From GCA-002282575 sp964646525 (GTDB lineage: Bacteria > Pseudomonadota > Gammaproteobacteria > Thiomicrospirales > Thiomicrospiraceae), in the NCBI GenBank assembly GCA_964646525.1, contig CAZYER010000004.1:1-57904 (forward strand): a DNA stretch of 57,904 nt. The letters are read 5' to 3'. This document shows positions 1-9,449 of this stretch, piece by piece. Both the position numbers and the translations under genes were made by a program. Numbering within the stretch: position 1 is the first letter of the stretch; each line of letters starts with the position of its first letter. Under the pieces are notes generated by a model, which was not told the origin of the DNA, searched no databases, and saw only the letters and a program-made list of their open reading frames with translations.

Positions 1-10
1 TGTAGATTAT

Positions 11-87
<77 letters not shown>

Positions 88-107
88 ATAGAGTGATTTT
101 TTCTCGT

Positions 108-195
108 TGGCGGAGGAAGAGGGATTCGAACCCCCGGAGGTATTACCCTCAACGGTTTTCAAGACCGCCGCATTCGACCGCTCTGCCATTCCTCC
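108..195 (-). tRNA. tRNA-Ser (anticodon UGA)
   Basis: An 88-nt minus-strand cloverleaf with encoded CCA and the long variable arm expected of a class II tRNA. The anticodon loop reads CTTGAAA, so the anticodon is TGA (serine, UCN codons). The discriminator is G. It is separated by 20 bp from the initiator tRNA downstream and may be co-transcribed with it. Confidence 0.97.
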
Positions 196-291
196 GTAAC
201 GAGAAGATAATAATAAGCGATAAGCCGAAATAACGCAATACCTTTATCCAAAAAACATCATGATTTATGCAAATAACGTCTATTTCCTAGC

Positions 292-807
292 TTAACGTCT
301 TGCCGATTGGCATTGCGCCTTATACGCCCAAGGCGCTTGAGCATTAGCAGCATTACCCCACAATCCTTGTCGTTTACGTTTTGCTTCTTGTTCGAGCTGT
401 TGTAACCAAATATTGTTACCTAAAGAACGATCAAACCAAGCATGGCCTTGAGATAACATCCATTGATTCATATTTTCTCCATCAACCGCCACCTGACACA
501 CAGCAAAGCCTTCACTGTCGAGTCGCTCTAAACAACTGGCTTGAACACTCATTCCTTGAAGTTGCTGGCTTAAGACTTTTTGAGCCACATCAGCCCAAGG
601 CTGTGCTTTGCAAGCACCCATTGCTAACTCTGGTGCATCAATCTGCGCCAACCGAATCGGTTGTTGCCCAAGTTCAGGATGAGCCACAACCAATTGATCG
701 CCACTGAGTACCGTCTGCACAATGCCGGATATGATCACATCCGATTTGGCTGACGAAATAGTCAATAGCGAAAGCATCAAACCAATTAGGGTAACTGCAG
801 TTTTCAT
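292..807 (-). CDS. Exported staphylococcal-nuclease-like (SNase fold) protein, probably catalytically impaired
   Basis: 171 aa with an N-terminal signal peptide (residues 1-20, hydrophobic core then SSA), so probably periplasmic. The SNase/thermonuclease domain follows. D37, R52, D57 and E60 line up with S. aureus nuclease D21, R35, D40 and E43 (R52 to E60 reads RLAQIDAPE). The usual Thr after the second Asp is Ala58, and the usual Gly-Arg supplying the second catalytic arginine (R87) is Gly100-Phe101. The Ca site therefore looks kept, but one transition-state arginine is gone. It may be a weak nuclease or only a binding protein; this is inferred from motif comparison. It is divergent from the DUF255 gene across an 86-bp gap. 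Confidence 0.75.
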   Translation of the reverse strand: MKTAVTLIGLMLSLLTISSAKSDVIISGIVQTVLSGDQLVVAHPELGQQPIRLAQIDAPELAMGACKAQPWADVAQKVLSQQLQGMSVQASCLERLDSEGFAVCQVAVDGENMNQWMLSQGHAWFDRSLGNNIWLQQLEQEAKRKRQGLWGNAANAQAPWAYKAQCQSARR

Positions 808-893
808 AGTATGATCTCGATCGTTGGCTGGTGATTCATATTAACATAGCTTTACCGTCACAGTTTGTAATCAGTTATCGGGAGTGCTAAGGC

Positions 894-2657
894 ATGAAAT
901 ACCTAGTAACAATGACTATCCTATTCGCATTAAGCTCACCTGTAACATCGGTAGCGACTCCTTTGGTCAATCAAATGACACATGCACCCTCGCCCTACCT
1001 ACAACAACACGCTCAAGACAAGGTGCGCTGGCAAACATGGAGTCCCGCATCCCTAGCTTTAGCAAAAGAACAACGAAAGCCAATACTGTTGTCGATTGGT
1101 TATTATGCCTGCCATTGGTGTCATGTTATGCAACAAGAAAGCTACCAAAACAATGCCGTAGCCGACCTACTTAACGAATTCTATATTCCCATTAAAATTG
1201 ACCGTGAATTAGAGCCCGGATTAGATCAAACCATGCTCAGTTATGCTAAATCACGTATTGGCGTTGCTGGTTGGCCTCTCAATGTTTACCTAACATCCGA
1301 TGCTCGACCTTTTGATGCTCATGTTTATTTAGATGCACCATCTTTAACCGCTCGGCTAGCAGCGAATCAACGGACTACCTCAGCAATAACATCAACCAAC
1401 CTAGTTTCGCCGACTCAATTAAGCCAAAATCAACTAATCAATAAACCCAATTCGCTAGAGTTCGCTCAGTCTGCATTGTCGCAAATTGACCATTTGAATG
1501 GTGGTTTTATTGGCACTCGTAAATTCCCACAAACCCCGCAACTAAGAGCGATTGCTCATTATCTACGCCATACCCCCGAACCTGAACTTACAGCATGGCT
1601 TAATCAAACTTTATCGCAAATGACCAATAATGGCTTATATGATGCGGTCAACGGAGGTTTTTTTCGTTATACGGTGGATAGTGAATGGAGAATCCCACAC
1701 TTTGAAAAAATGCTCGTTGATAATGCACAGCTATGGCAGCTTTATACCCAATTAGCGCAAAGAGAAGTCTCCACTGAATGGAGAATGATTGCTGAACAGA
1801 CGCTCAATTTTATGCTGACCTACCTATATGATGCACAAAAGGGCGCATTTTTTACCAGCCTTTCAGCACTGGATAACCAGGGACATGAAGGTGGGCATTA
1901 TTTATGGACGCTAGCGCAACTGCGCCAACAGCTATCACCAGCACAGCTGGCCTTGGTCAATCAAGACTGGCAACTGGCTTATCCACCCAGCTTTGATGCT
2001 GGCTATCTGCCAATCTGGGGCGACCATTCTAGACCCGATAAGCAACGACAGGCTATTTACGAGCGTTTACAGCAGGTTCGGGCATCCGTCAGCATCGATA
2101 CCGATCGAAAACACTTAGTGAGTTACAATGGCATGATGTTATCACTGCTATCTCAACAGCTCAAAAGTCAGCCAAATCTTAACCCCATCACAACAAAACT
2201 GTTCAACTTCATTCGGCAATCTTGGCAAGAAGGGAAATTATCTCAGGGAAGCTATGGCAACAAAACGCTGGCCGAAGCAGATTTAGAAGGTTATGCTTTC
2301 GCCGCTAAAGGGCTCATCGACTATGCCATCATAACTGGCGATGGCGATGCCAGTGAGTTGTCCATTGCGCTATTACAACGCAGTAAGACACTATTTGTAA
2401 ATGATACTGGTTTTATTGCTCAAGCGGTCGTGGGTGACTTTTCTTTGCCCAGAGAAGCTGCTTTTGCTGATACCGCCCTCATCTCTTCGAGCAGTGTCTG
2501 GATAGAGGCTTGCCTGCAATCAAGACACCCCATACTAGTCAAACAAGCTGAACAACGAATAAAACAAGCACTACCTCTCATGCAACAATCACCCTTGGAG
2601 TATGCTAGCCTATGGTCGCTTTACTGGAAATGGCAACCTTTTTTGCAACTCAATTAA
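894..2657 (+). CDS. DUF255 / thioredoxin-fold N-glycosylase-like protein (YyaL/SPATA20 family), exported form
   Basis: 587 aa. A signal-peptide-like stretch (residues 1-21) precedes the family signature SPYLQQHA...W and a thioredoxin-fold segment. That segment includes KPILLSIGYYACHWCHVM, with the CHWC redox-type pair C73 and C76. The rest is the alpha/alpha-barrel half typical of the family (GGFxxTRKFP near 190-200, HFEKMLVDNAQL near 255). It is shorter than common members (about 670-700 aa). Most family members are cytosolic, so the apparent leader is unusual. The function of the family is not established. It is convergent with the CobS-like gene, with the two stops overlapping by 4 bp. Confidence 0.8.
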   Translation: MKYLVTMTILFALSSPVTSVATPLVNQMTHAPSPYLQQHAQDKVRWQTWSPASLALAKEQRKPILLSIGYYACHWCHVMQQESYQNNAVADLLNEFYIPIKIDRELEPGLDQTMLSYAKSRIGVAGWPLNVYLTSDARPFDAHVYLDAPSLTARLAANQRTTSAITSTNLVSPTQLSQNQLINKPNSLEFAQSALSQIDHLNGGFIGTRKFPQTPQLRAIAHYLRHTPEPELTAWLNQTLSQMTNNGLYDAVNGGFFRYTVDSEWRIPHFEKMLVDNAQLWQLYTQLAQREVSTEWRMIAEQTLNFMLTYLYDAQKGAFFTSLSALDNQGHEGGHYLWTLAQLRQQLSPAQLALVNQDWQLAYPPSFDAGYLPIWGDHSRPDKQRQAIYERLQQVRASVSIDTDRKHLVSYNGMMLSLLSQQLKSQPNLNPITTKLFNFIRQSWQEGKLSQGSYGNKTLAEADLEGYAFAAKGLIDYAIITGDGDASELSIALLQRSKTLFVNDTGFIAQAVVGDFSLPREAAFADTALISSSSVWIEACLQSRHPILVKQAEQRIKQALPLMQQSPLEYASLWSLYWKWQPFLQLN

Positions 2658-3415
2658 CCTGGCAACAATAACCAAACTAATCCGATCAGCCAAAGCAGTT
2701 CACTTAGCTCTACCCAAGCAAGTGAAATGACGTAACTAATGCCGCCAATTTTTTTGCGCCACCAAACAATGTATATCCAAGTACTCAAAATTAGTAAGGT
2801 TAGCGTCCAACCAGACGCTAAGGCCAAAGCCATTAGTAACAACAACCATTGTGGCCATAACCAACTTAATTCGACTTTTTCACGCCAACCTTCAGGAAGA
2901 CTGTCGTGACGGTTTACCCAACGAGAACCCGTCATGACCATTTGCGCAAATACCCAGCCGACCATCGGCATCAAAACAATCACCGTCCACCACTCGGCAC
3001 GAATGAGTGTCACTAACAATGACCACTTCAAAATCAAGGTCAGCACCAAAACGACAATACCCATGCTACCTAAAGCTAAGCGATTGTTTGATTTGAATTG
3101 TTGTAACGCTTCTGGCTCTTTACTCAACGTAGCATCAGCTACTTGTGCTAGGCTATCTAAGGTGCTGGCGCCGCTCAATTTAGCCCAAACAATGAGTACT
3201 AAAGCAGCACTAATTTCTGCTTGAAATCCACTAAAAAACCAAGCAATCGTCGCCAGCAATAAACCCAGCAATAATGCTGATAGTGGTATGAATGCCATGG
3301 AGCGACCCACATTCTCAGCCGTCATCTCGCTAGCATTTGCTAATCGCCACTGCCATACATGGTTCATGGCTAAACGCATCGGGTGGACAGGTTTAATTTC
3401 TGGAGTATCACTCAC
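2654..3415 (-). CDS. Divergent CobS-like polytopic membrane protein
   Basis: 253 aa with several hydrophobic segments (about 42-62, 66-80, 117-138, 143-160, 188-212, 236-251). It has the layout of adenosylcobinamide-GDP ribazoletransferase (CobS). An N-terminal AFIPLSALLLGLL matches the family PxxGLLLG segment, LDSLAQVADA (86-95) aligns with LDGLADTADG, a KSNNRLALGSMG stretch (108-119) aligns with KDSRxGxFG, and there is a C-terminal KKIGG...VELSE. Key positions differ: the His before the LDG motif is missing, DG is DS, and the C-terminal GGxxGDxLG is GGISYVISL. No other cobalamin gene is nearby. It may be a repurposed or decaying CobS. Family membership is inferred from pattern. Confidence 0.55.
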   Translation of the reverse strand: MSDTPEIKPVHPMRLAMNHVWQWRLANASEMTAENVGRSMAFIPLSALLLGLLLATIAWFFSGFQAEISAALVLIVWAKLSGASTLDSLAQVADATLSKEPEALQQFKSNNRLALGSMGIVVLVLTLILKWSLLVTLIRAEWWTVIVLMPMVGWVFAQMVMTGSRWVNRHDSLPEGWREKVELSWLWPQWLLLLMALALASGWTLTLLILSTWIYIVWWRKKIGGISYVISLAWVELSELLWLIGLVWLLLPG

Positions 3416-3446
3416 TGTTTTTTCCTCTTGAATTCATAGCATTCAT

Positions 3447-3830
3447 TCAACCACTTTCAGCAATGACCATAGCGATCACATGATCCTTCTCATCGCTAAC
3501 ACTGACATGCCAGACATGACGTTGTGTCTGTTGCGCAATCAACGCTGCTTGCCCCGATAGACTTAACAAAGGCTTACCTAAAGCATCGTGCTGGTAACAA
3601 AAGTCAGAAAAACGCACCGACTGCTGAAACCCCGTACCTAAAGCCTTGGCAGCGGCTTCTTTAACCGCCCAGCGCTTAGCCAACCAACGCCCTATCTTCG
3701 CGCCTTCAGGTAATTGGGCTAATTCATCAGTATGTAAAATGCGCTCTGCCAGTCGTTGACCATGTCGTTGCCAAGTCGCTTCCATTCTGGCTACACACAA
3801 CAAATCCACCCCAATACCCAGCACGGCCAT
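3447..3830 (-). CDS. acpS: Holo-[acyl-carrier-protein] synthase
   Basis: 127 aa, the normal family length. It transfers 4'-phosphopantetheine from CoA to the serine of acyl carrier protein in fatty acid synthesis. The N-terminal GIGVDLLCVARM holds the Mg-binding Asp, and the second signature WAVKEAAAKALGTG (near residues 54-67) carries the catalytic Glu/Lys. It is the last gene of the long minus-strand operon, 4 bp after pdxJ, the order known from many gammaproteobacteria. The start is the ATG giving MAVLGIGVD. Confidence 0.95.
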   Translation of the reverse strand: MAVLGIGVDLLCVARMEATWQRHGQRLAERILHTDELAQLPEGAKIGRWLAKRWAVKEAAAKALGTGFQQSVRFSDFCYQHDALGKPLLSLSGQAALIAQQTQRHVWHVSVSDEKDHVIAMVIAESG

Positions 3831-3834
3831 GAAG

Positions 3835-4557
3835 TTAGCCTCGCGCAGCCAACATAAGCGCTTTCATTTCACTCACCGCAACAGGCAAGCCTTTAAATAT
3901 CGCTTCACTAATGATGGCATGACCAATATTCAACTCTTCCATTTCTGGAATAGCGGCAATGGCTTGCACATTATGATAATGCAACCCATGACCACCATTA
4001 ACCGCCAAGCCCATACTCGCAGCCAGTGTAGCGCCCGCACTGATTTTAGCTAATTCCGCTAACTGTGCTTGACCAGTCAATTCTGCATAGTGTCCTGTAT
4101 GCAATTCCACTACGGGTGCGCCAGCAGCTTTGGCAGCGCGAATTTGCGCTTGATCAGCTTCAATAAATAAAGAAACGCGAATACCTGCATCACCCAAACG
4201 ACGACAGGCGTACTCAACTCGCTCAAACTGTCCGACCACATCCAAGCCACCTTCAGTGGTCAGCTCTTCGCGTTTCTCAGGCACTAAACAGACATCTTGC
4301 GGCAAGTATTTCAACGCCATTGCAATCATTTCTTCCGTCACAGCCATTTCTAAATTAATTTTTGTTTGGTGTGTTGGCATGAGTAGCACTAAATCGCGCT
4401 CTTGAATATGACGACGGTCTTCTCGTATGTGTAATGTGAGACTATCAGCCCCATGCTGTTCGGCCAATAAACCCGCATGAACGGGATCTGGATAGCGCGT
4501 TCCACGTGCTTGACGCAAGGTTGCAACGTGGTCAATGTTAATTCCGAGTGCGATCAT
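3835..4557 (-). CDS. pdxJ: Pyridoxine 5'-phosphate synthase
   Basis: 240 aa. It condenses 1-deoxyxylulose 5-phosphate with 3-amino-2-oxopropyl phosphate to make pyridoxine 5'-phosphate. The family start MIALGINIDHVATLRQARGT and the motif SLTLHIREDRRHIQ are visible, as is C-terminal NIGHAIISEAIFKGL. The open frame extends 22 codons further upstream, but the start at 4557 fits the family and makes an ATGA overlap with the recO stop, a usual translational-coupling arrangement. Confidence 0.95.
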   Translation of the reverse strand: MIALGINIDHVATLRQARGTRYPDPVHAGLLAEQHGADSLTLHIREDRRHIQERDLVLLMPTHQTKINLEMAVTEEMIAMALKYLPQDVCLVPEKREELTTEGGLDVVGQFERVEYACRRLGDAGIRVSLFIEADQAQIRAAKAAGAPVVELHTGHYAELTGQAQLAELAKISAGATLAASMGLAVNGGHGLHYHNVQAIAAIPEMEELNIGHAIISEAIFKGLPVAVSEMKALMLAARG

Positions 4558-5228
4558 TGTAATTGCTCCCACCATTGTCGCATCGACAAGGCTTGACTGG
4601 GCATTGCTTGAAGCAAACGCCATTGTAAAAATTCACGCAAGGCTCGGCTGGTTTTTCCCAAGGGTGCTTGAGTTATCAGTGCCAACAACTCTGCTCCCTG
4701 AATACCAACCTCGCATTGCTGCCATCCTTCTGCTTGCCACTGATAATGAGCTTCTGCCTTTAAGGGATGAAACTCATGCGTTTGCTGTGGCAAACCGTAA
4801 CCCATTTCTGAAATAAATACCCATTCAAAACGTCTTAATGCCCATGCCATCTGAACTCGATCGCTTCCAGCCGATCTAAGCAGTCCAACAAGCTGCTCAT
4901 AGGCATGAAATAAAGGTGCAATGGGCTGCTCTACCAATAAACTGCGATGAAGAAGCTCATTAGCATAAAGACCGCTCCAGTTGGCCATACCCTGTAAAGG
5001 AGTTTGATAACTCACCGCTTCACACTGACTCATCCAGCCACCCGATTGCTTGCCCATGCGCCAAGTGATGGCTAACTCAGTAAAAGGCGGTAATAACCCA
5101 CTTTTTTTCTGTCCACCTTTAAACGTCAGTTGCACACGTCCATGACGCTCAGTGAGCAAACTTAACCACAAACTGGTTTCGCCCTGAGCGCGAGCAAATA
5201 ATAAATAGGCTCTGTCTTGTAACAACAT
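4554..5228 (-). CDS. recO: DNA repair and recombination protein RecO
   Basis: 224 aa, near the usual length. RecO helps RecR load RecA on SSB-coated single-stranded DNA in the RecF pathway. The N-terminal OB-fold segment is recognisable (AYLLFARAQGETSLWLSLLTERHGRV), followed by GxKKSG and the helical region with LYANELLHRSL. It lies between era and pdxJ, its conserved position. It ends in an ATGA overlap with pdxJ. Confidence 0.93.
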   Translation of the reverse strand: MLLQDRAYLLFARAQGETSLWLSLLTERHGRVQLTFKGGQKKSGLLPPFTELAITWRMGKQSGGWMSQCEAVSYQTPLQGMANWSGLYANELLHRSLLVEQPIAPLFHAYEQLVGLLRSAGSDRVQMAWALRRFEWVFISEMGYGLPQQTHEFHPLKAEAHYQWQAEGWQQCEVGIQGAELLALITQAPLGKTSRALREFLQWRLLQAMPSQALSMRQWWEQLQ

Positions 5229-5252
5229 GACATTAACAGCCTGGCTAATGAA

Positions 5253-6146
5253 TTATTGATAACCCAAGCTGACTAAGGCGCGCTCATCATCTGACCAGTT
5301 ATCTTTAACCTTAACCCATAATTGTAAATGAACTCGACTATCCAGCATTCGCATTAAATCTTGACGTGCTTCACTACCAACTTGCTTCAACATGCTTCCG
5401 CCTTCACCGATGACAATGCGCTTCTGACCTTCGCGCTCCACTAAAATCAAGGCATCAATGATAACGCGCTCAGGTGTTACCTCATACTTCTCGATTTCGA
5501 CAGTTAAACCGTAAGGAATTTCTTTTTCCAAGCGTCGCATCAATTTTTCGCGCACCATTTCAGCCGCTAGGAAGCGAGAAGAAGCATCAGTGACCATATC
5601 TTCATCAAACATAGCCTCACCTTCAGGTAAGTGTTTAATCAGCGTATTAATCACTAATTGTGTATGTTTTTTATCGTAAGCTGAAATAGGAAGACTTTCG
5701 GTAAAGACCACCTTTTGTCCCAGCTCTGCTAAGTAGGGCAGCAATTTCTCTCGCGGCTGAATTTTATCTACTTTATTGATGACCAAAACGACAGGCACTT
5801 TGACATGAGCAATCAACTGAGCAACACGTGCATCCTCATCGGTAAAGCGACCCGCTTCAACCAACATCATCACCACATCAACCCCTTCTAGCGCACTGGA
5901 AGCCGTGCGGTTCATAACACGATTCAGTGCCTTGCCACTATTCAGATGAATACCGGGGGTGTCAACAAATACCAACTGTGCTTCATCTAGAGTCAAAATA
6001 CCGTGAATACGATGACGCGTTGTTTGTGGTTTAGGCGAAGTAATGCTAATTTTTTGACCAATAAGACCATTCATTAACGTAGATTTACCCACATTTGGGC
6101 GTCCAATAATGGCAATGGTTCCGCAGCGAAAAGCTGAATCAGTCAT
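5253..6146 (-). CDS. era: GTPase Era
   Basis: 297 aa from the start MTDSAFRCG. It is an essential GTPase that binds the 3' end of 16S rRNA during 30S maturation. G1 GRPNVGKST, G3 DTPG and G4 NKVD are present, followed by a C-terminal KH domain (GEGGSMLKQVGSEARQDLMRML). An upstream start at 6161 is open, but 6146 fits the family and overlaps the rnc stop by only 8 bp. Confidence 0.96.
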   Translation of the reverse strand: MTDSAFRCGTIAIIGRPNVGKSTLMNGLIGQKISITSPKPQTTRHRIHGILTLDEAQLVFVDTPGIHLNSGKALNRVMNRTASSALEGVDVVMMLVEAGRFTDEDARVAQLIAHVKVPVVLVINKVDKIQPREKLLPYLAELGQKVVFTESLPISAYDKKHTQLVINTLIKHLPEGEAMFDEDMVTDASSRFLAAEMVREKLMRRLEKEIPYGLTVEIEKYEVTPERVIIDALILVEREGQKRIVIGEGGSMLKQVGSEARQDLMRMLDSRVHLQLWVKVKDNWSDDERALVSLGYQ

Positions 6147-6834
6147 GGGGCTTTTCCTCACAAACGTCTAGCATCAATGACGCCGCCGCTTGTTCTGCTT
6201 TGCGACGACTATTCGCCGTCGCCTGTGTGGGTGAAAATCCCGTGACTTGGCAAGACACGGTAAAGACCAATGCATGCGCCTCACCTGCTTGTTTTAACAG
6301 CTCGTACTGAGGCAAGGCTTTATTACGGGCTTGACACCACTCTTGTAGACGTGTTTTCGGATCTTTTTCCGTTGCCACTTCTTCCAGGGTATCAAAACGC
6401 GGCAACAAATAACGCAAGACAAAATCCCGTGTTGCTTCCATGCCCGCATCTAAATAAATAGCAGCAATCACCGCTTCAAAAGCATCGGCAATAGTTGACG
6501 CCCTGCGAAAACCGCCACTTTTTAACTCACCTGAACCCAATTTTAAACAATCACCCAAACGTAACTCTGTAGCAAATTCTGCCAAAGTTTCTTCACGTAC
6601 CAAGCGTGCTCTCATCCGCGTGAGCACACCCTCAGGCTGTTTGGGAAAGCGAGCGTAAAGTGCTTCTGCTGCTAAAAAATTGAGAATGCCATCACCTAAA
6701 AACTCCAACCGCTCGTTATGCGCACTGGCATAGCTTCGATGGGTTAATGCTTGCCAAAGCAAGTCTGGATTGTTAAATTGATGCCCAATGCGCATCATGC
6801 ACTCTTGTTGCTGACGAAGCTCATCGACTTTCAT
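6139..6834 (-). CDS. rnc: Ribonuclease III
   Basis: 231 aa. It is a double-strand-specific endonuclease for rRNA processing and mRNA turnover. The catalytic signature ERLEFLGDGIL (near residues 40-50; one residue differs from the common HNERLEFLGDSVL) is followed by FEAVIAAIYLD with the second acidic cluster. A C-terminal dsRNA-binding domain begins near KTRLQEWCQ. Its first base overlaps the last base of lepB, and it precedes era as usual. Confidence 0.95.
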   Translation of the reverse strand: MKVDELRQQQECMMRIGHQFNNPDLLWQALTHRSYASAHNERLEFLGDGILNFLAAEALYARFPKQPEGVLTRMRARLVREETLAEFATELRLGDCLKLGSGELKSGGFRRASTIADAFEAVIAAIYLDAGMEATRDFVLRYLLPRFDTLEEVATEKDPKTRLQEWCQARNKALPQYELLKQAGEAHALVFTVSCQVTGFSPTQATANSRRKAEQAAASLMLDVCEEKPHD

Positions 6835-7592
6835 TACTGAATGGATCTCCCAATACGATCTCCATTCACGCCACCATCAAAATGCATCCAAATAAAGAAA
6901 GCCTTGCCTTTGAGATTTTCTTCAGGCACGAAGCCCCAGTAACGACTATCGTAACTGTGATCGCGATTATCACCAACCATGAAATAATGACCCTCGGGAA
7001 CAACCGCTTCAATCAGATCAGAAGCCGGTCTATCTTTATCAATCAGAATGTTATGCTGAATACCTAACAAATCCTCTGACAACTCCAAGGCACCATTCAA
7101 CACCGCACCCGAACCACTGGTTTCATAGCGACCAACTGATTGTTGTTTAACCAACTCACCATTAATCATTAATGTCTTGTTGATATAACTAATTCGATCA
7201 CCCGGTAAGCCAATGACGCGTTTAATGTAGTCTTTATCTGGTTCAACTGGATAACGAAAGACAACCACATCACCACGTTCTGGCGCACCAGTATCAATCA
7301 CTTTTGTGTAAACAACAGGCAACTTAATTCCGTAACTGGCTTTATTGACCAAAATAAAATCACCAATATGCAAAGTCGGATACATAGAACCTGAAGGAAT
7401 ACGGAAAGGCTCGACAACGAAAGAACGCAACACTAACACAATCAATAACACAGGGAAAAGCGAGCGCGCATAATCCATCACCACGGGCATAGACGCATCA
7501 GTGGCACGTTTGGGTTCAAGCACCCATTTATCTATAGCCGCCAGAATACCACCGATAACAACCGCTAGAGTTAGAATAATTTCAAACAACAT
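6834..7592 (-). CDS. lepB: Signal peptidase I
   Basis: 252 aa. It is an inner-membrane protease that removes signal peptides from exported proteins. Two N-terminal hydrophobic segments (about 1-20 and 46-56) are followed by RIPSGSMYPTL with nucleophile Ser69. DYIKRVIGLPGD carries the general-base Lys124, and a GDNRDHSYDSRYWG box follows. It lies in the operon between lepA and rnc. Confidence 0.96.
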   Translation of the reverse strand: MLFEIILTLAVVIGGILAAIDKWVLEPKRATDASMPVVMDYARSLFPVLLIVLVLRSFVVEPFRIPSGSMYPTLHIGDFILVNKASYGIKLPVVYTKVIDTGAPERGDVVVFRYPVEPDKDYIKRVIGLPGDRISYINKTLMINGELVKQQSVGRYETSGSGAVLNGALELSEDLLGIQHNILIDKDRPASDLIEAVVPEGHYFMVGDNRDHSYDSRYWGFVPEENLKGKAFFIWMHFDGGVNGDRIGRSIQ

Positions 7593-7607
7593 GAAATAGC
7601 CAACTTC

Positions 7608-9416
7608 TTAATTGTCTTTATTAACGTGTAAAATCGCCAAGAAAGCCTCTTGGGGAATTTCAACGCTACCGATGGTTTTCATCCGTTTCTTACCCTCTTT
7701 CTGTTTCTCTAGCAATTTTTTCTTACGAGAAACATCGCCACCATAACATTTCGCCAACACGTCTTTACGCATGGCTTTAATGTTAGTACGAGCAATCACT
7801 TTGGCACCAATGGCCGCCTGAATAGGCACTTCAAACATTTGACGCGGGATCAGCTCTTTCAAGCGATCAATGACATCACGACCACGATATTGGGCTGTGC
7901 TGCGGTGAACGATCATCGACAGCGCATCCACCGTTTCTCCATTGACCATAATATCCATGCGCACTAAATCATCTGCTTGGAAACGCAAGAACTCGTAATC
8001 CATAGAAGCATAACCACGCGAAATGGATTTGAGACGATCAAAAAAGTCTAATACCACCTCATTGAGCGGCAACTCCATTTGTAGCTGTACTTGATTACCA
8101 GCGTACACCATATTTTTTTGTACACCACGTTTTTCCATACAAAGCCCCATCACTGCACCAACATAATCTTGCGGCAACAGTAGGTTAGCTTGGATAATAG
8201 GTTCACGAATTTCTTTAATGCTGCCCAACTCAGGTAGCTTGGCTGGATTGTCCACTAATAACACTTCATCACGCGTAGTCAGAACTTCGTAGACTACCGT
8301 TGGTGCGGTGGTAATCAAGTCTAAATTAAACTCACGTTCTAAACGCTCTTGGATAATTTCCATATGTAATAAACCCAAGAAACCGCAACGGAACCCGAAA
8401 CCCAAAGCCGTCGATGTTTCTGGTTCAAAAAACAAAGAAGCGTCATTCAAGCGCAGCTTACGTAAGGACTCACGTAAATTTTCGTAGTCTTCAGAGCTGA
8501 TCGGAAAAATACCCGCAAATACGCGCGGTTGTGCTGGCTTAAATCCAGGTAGCATTTCAATTGCTGGATTAGCCGCATCGGTAAGGGTATCACCAACAGG
8601 CGCACCATCAATTTCCTTCAGACCCGCAATGACGAAACCCACTTCGCCCGTATACAAAGCATCGCGTTTAGTACGTTTTGGCGTGAAGACACCTACTTCG
8701 TGGACTTCATGCACATCGCCTGTTGACATGACTTTCATCTTGGTTTTAGCACGAATAGAACCATCCATAACACGAACCAATGAAACAACACCTAAATAAT
8801 TATCGTACCAAGAGTCAATAATCAAGGCCTTCAAAGAGCCATTAGGATTGCCTTGAGGGGCAGGAATTTTGGCAATAATTTCTTCTAGGGTTTCTTTAAT
8901 GCCCACCCCTGCTTTGGCACTAGCATGAACAGCTTCGGTGGCGTCAATACCAATAATTTCTTCAATTTCGGCAATAACCCTCTCAGGATCCGCAGCAGGC
9001 AAATCAATTTTATTTAAGACGGGCAAGACCTCCAAATCTTGCTCAATAGCGGTATAACAGTTAGCAACTGTTTGTGCCTCAACACCTTGTGAAGCATCCA
9101 CTACCAGCAAAGCGCCTTCACAAGCCGCTAATGAGCGCGAGACTTCATAAGAAAAGTCAACGTGACCCGGTGTATCAATAAAATTTAATTCGTAAGTCTT
9201 TCCATTGTCCGACTGGTAATGCAAGGTAACGCTGGCCGCTTTGATTGTGATGCCACGCTCACGCTCCAAATCCATCGAATCTAACACCTGTGCCGACATT
9301 TCTCGATCGGTCAGGCCGCCGCAAAACTGAATAAAGCGATCAGCTAAGGTTGATTTGCCATGATCGATGTGCGCGATAATCGAAAAATTACGAATTAAAT
9401 CCAACTCTTGAGCCAT
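7608..9416 (-). CDS. lepA: Elongation factor 4 (LepA), back-translocating ribosomal GTPase
   Basis: 602 aa from MAQELDLIRNFSIIAHIDHGKST. The frame stays open 48 codons further upstream, but that part is low-complexity intergenic sequence, so 9416 is chosen. G1 AHIDHGKST, G2 RERGIT, G3 DTPGHVDF and G4 NKIDLP are present, with the family C-terminal domain ending in KKLLEKQKEGKKRMK. It is separated from mucD by a terminator and repeat A, so it probably has its own leader or promoter. Confidence 0.96.
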   Translation of the reverse strand: MAQELDLIRNFSIIAHIDHGKSTLADRFIQFCGGLTDREMSAQVLDSMDLERERGITIKAASVTLHYQSDNGKTYELNFIDTPGHVDFSYEVSRSLAACEGALLVVDASQGVEAQTVANCYTAIEQDLEVLPVLNKIDLPAADPERVIAEIEEIIGIDATEAVHASAKAGVGIKETLEEIIAKIPAPQGNPNGSLKALIIDSWYDNYLGVVSLVRVMDGSIRAKTKMKVMSTGDVHEVHEVGVFTPKRTKRDALYTGEVGFVIAGLKEIDGAPVGDTLTDAANPAIEMLPGFKPAQPRVFAGIFPISSEDYENLRESLRKLRLNDASLFFEPETSTALGFGFRCGFLGLLHMEIIQERLEREFNLDLITTAPTVVYEVLTTRDEVLLVDNPAKLPELGSIKEIREPIIQANLLLPQDYVGAVMGLCMEKRGVQKNMVYAGNQVQLQMELPLNEVVLDFFDRLKSISRGYASMDYEFLRFQADDLVRMDIMVNGETVDALSMIVHRSTAQYRGRDVIDRLKELIPRQMFEVPIQAAIGAKVIARTNIKAMRKDVLAKCYGGDVSRKKKLLEKQKEGKKRMKTIGSVEIPQEAFLAILHVNKDN

Positions 9417-9449
9417 AAAATACCTAAGCAACATCCATAACACATAAAT

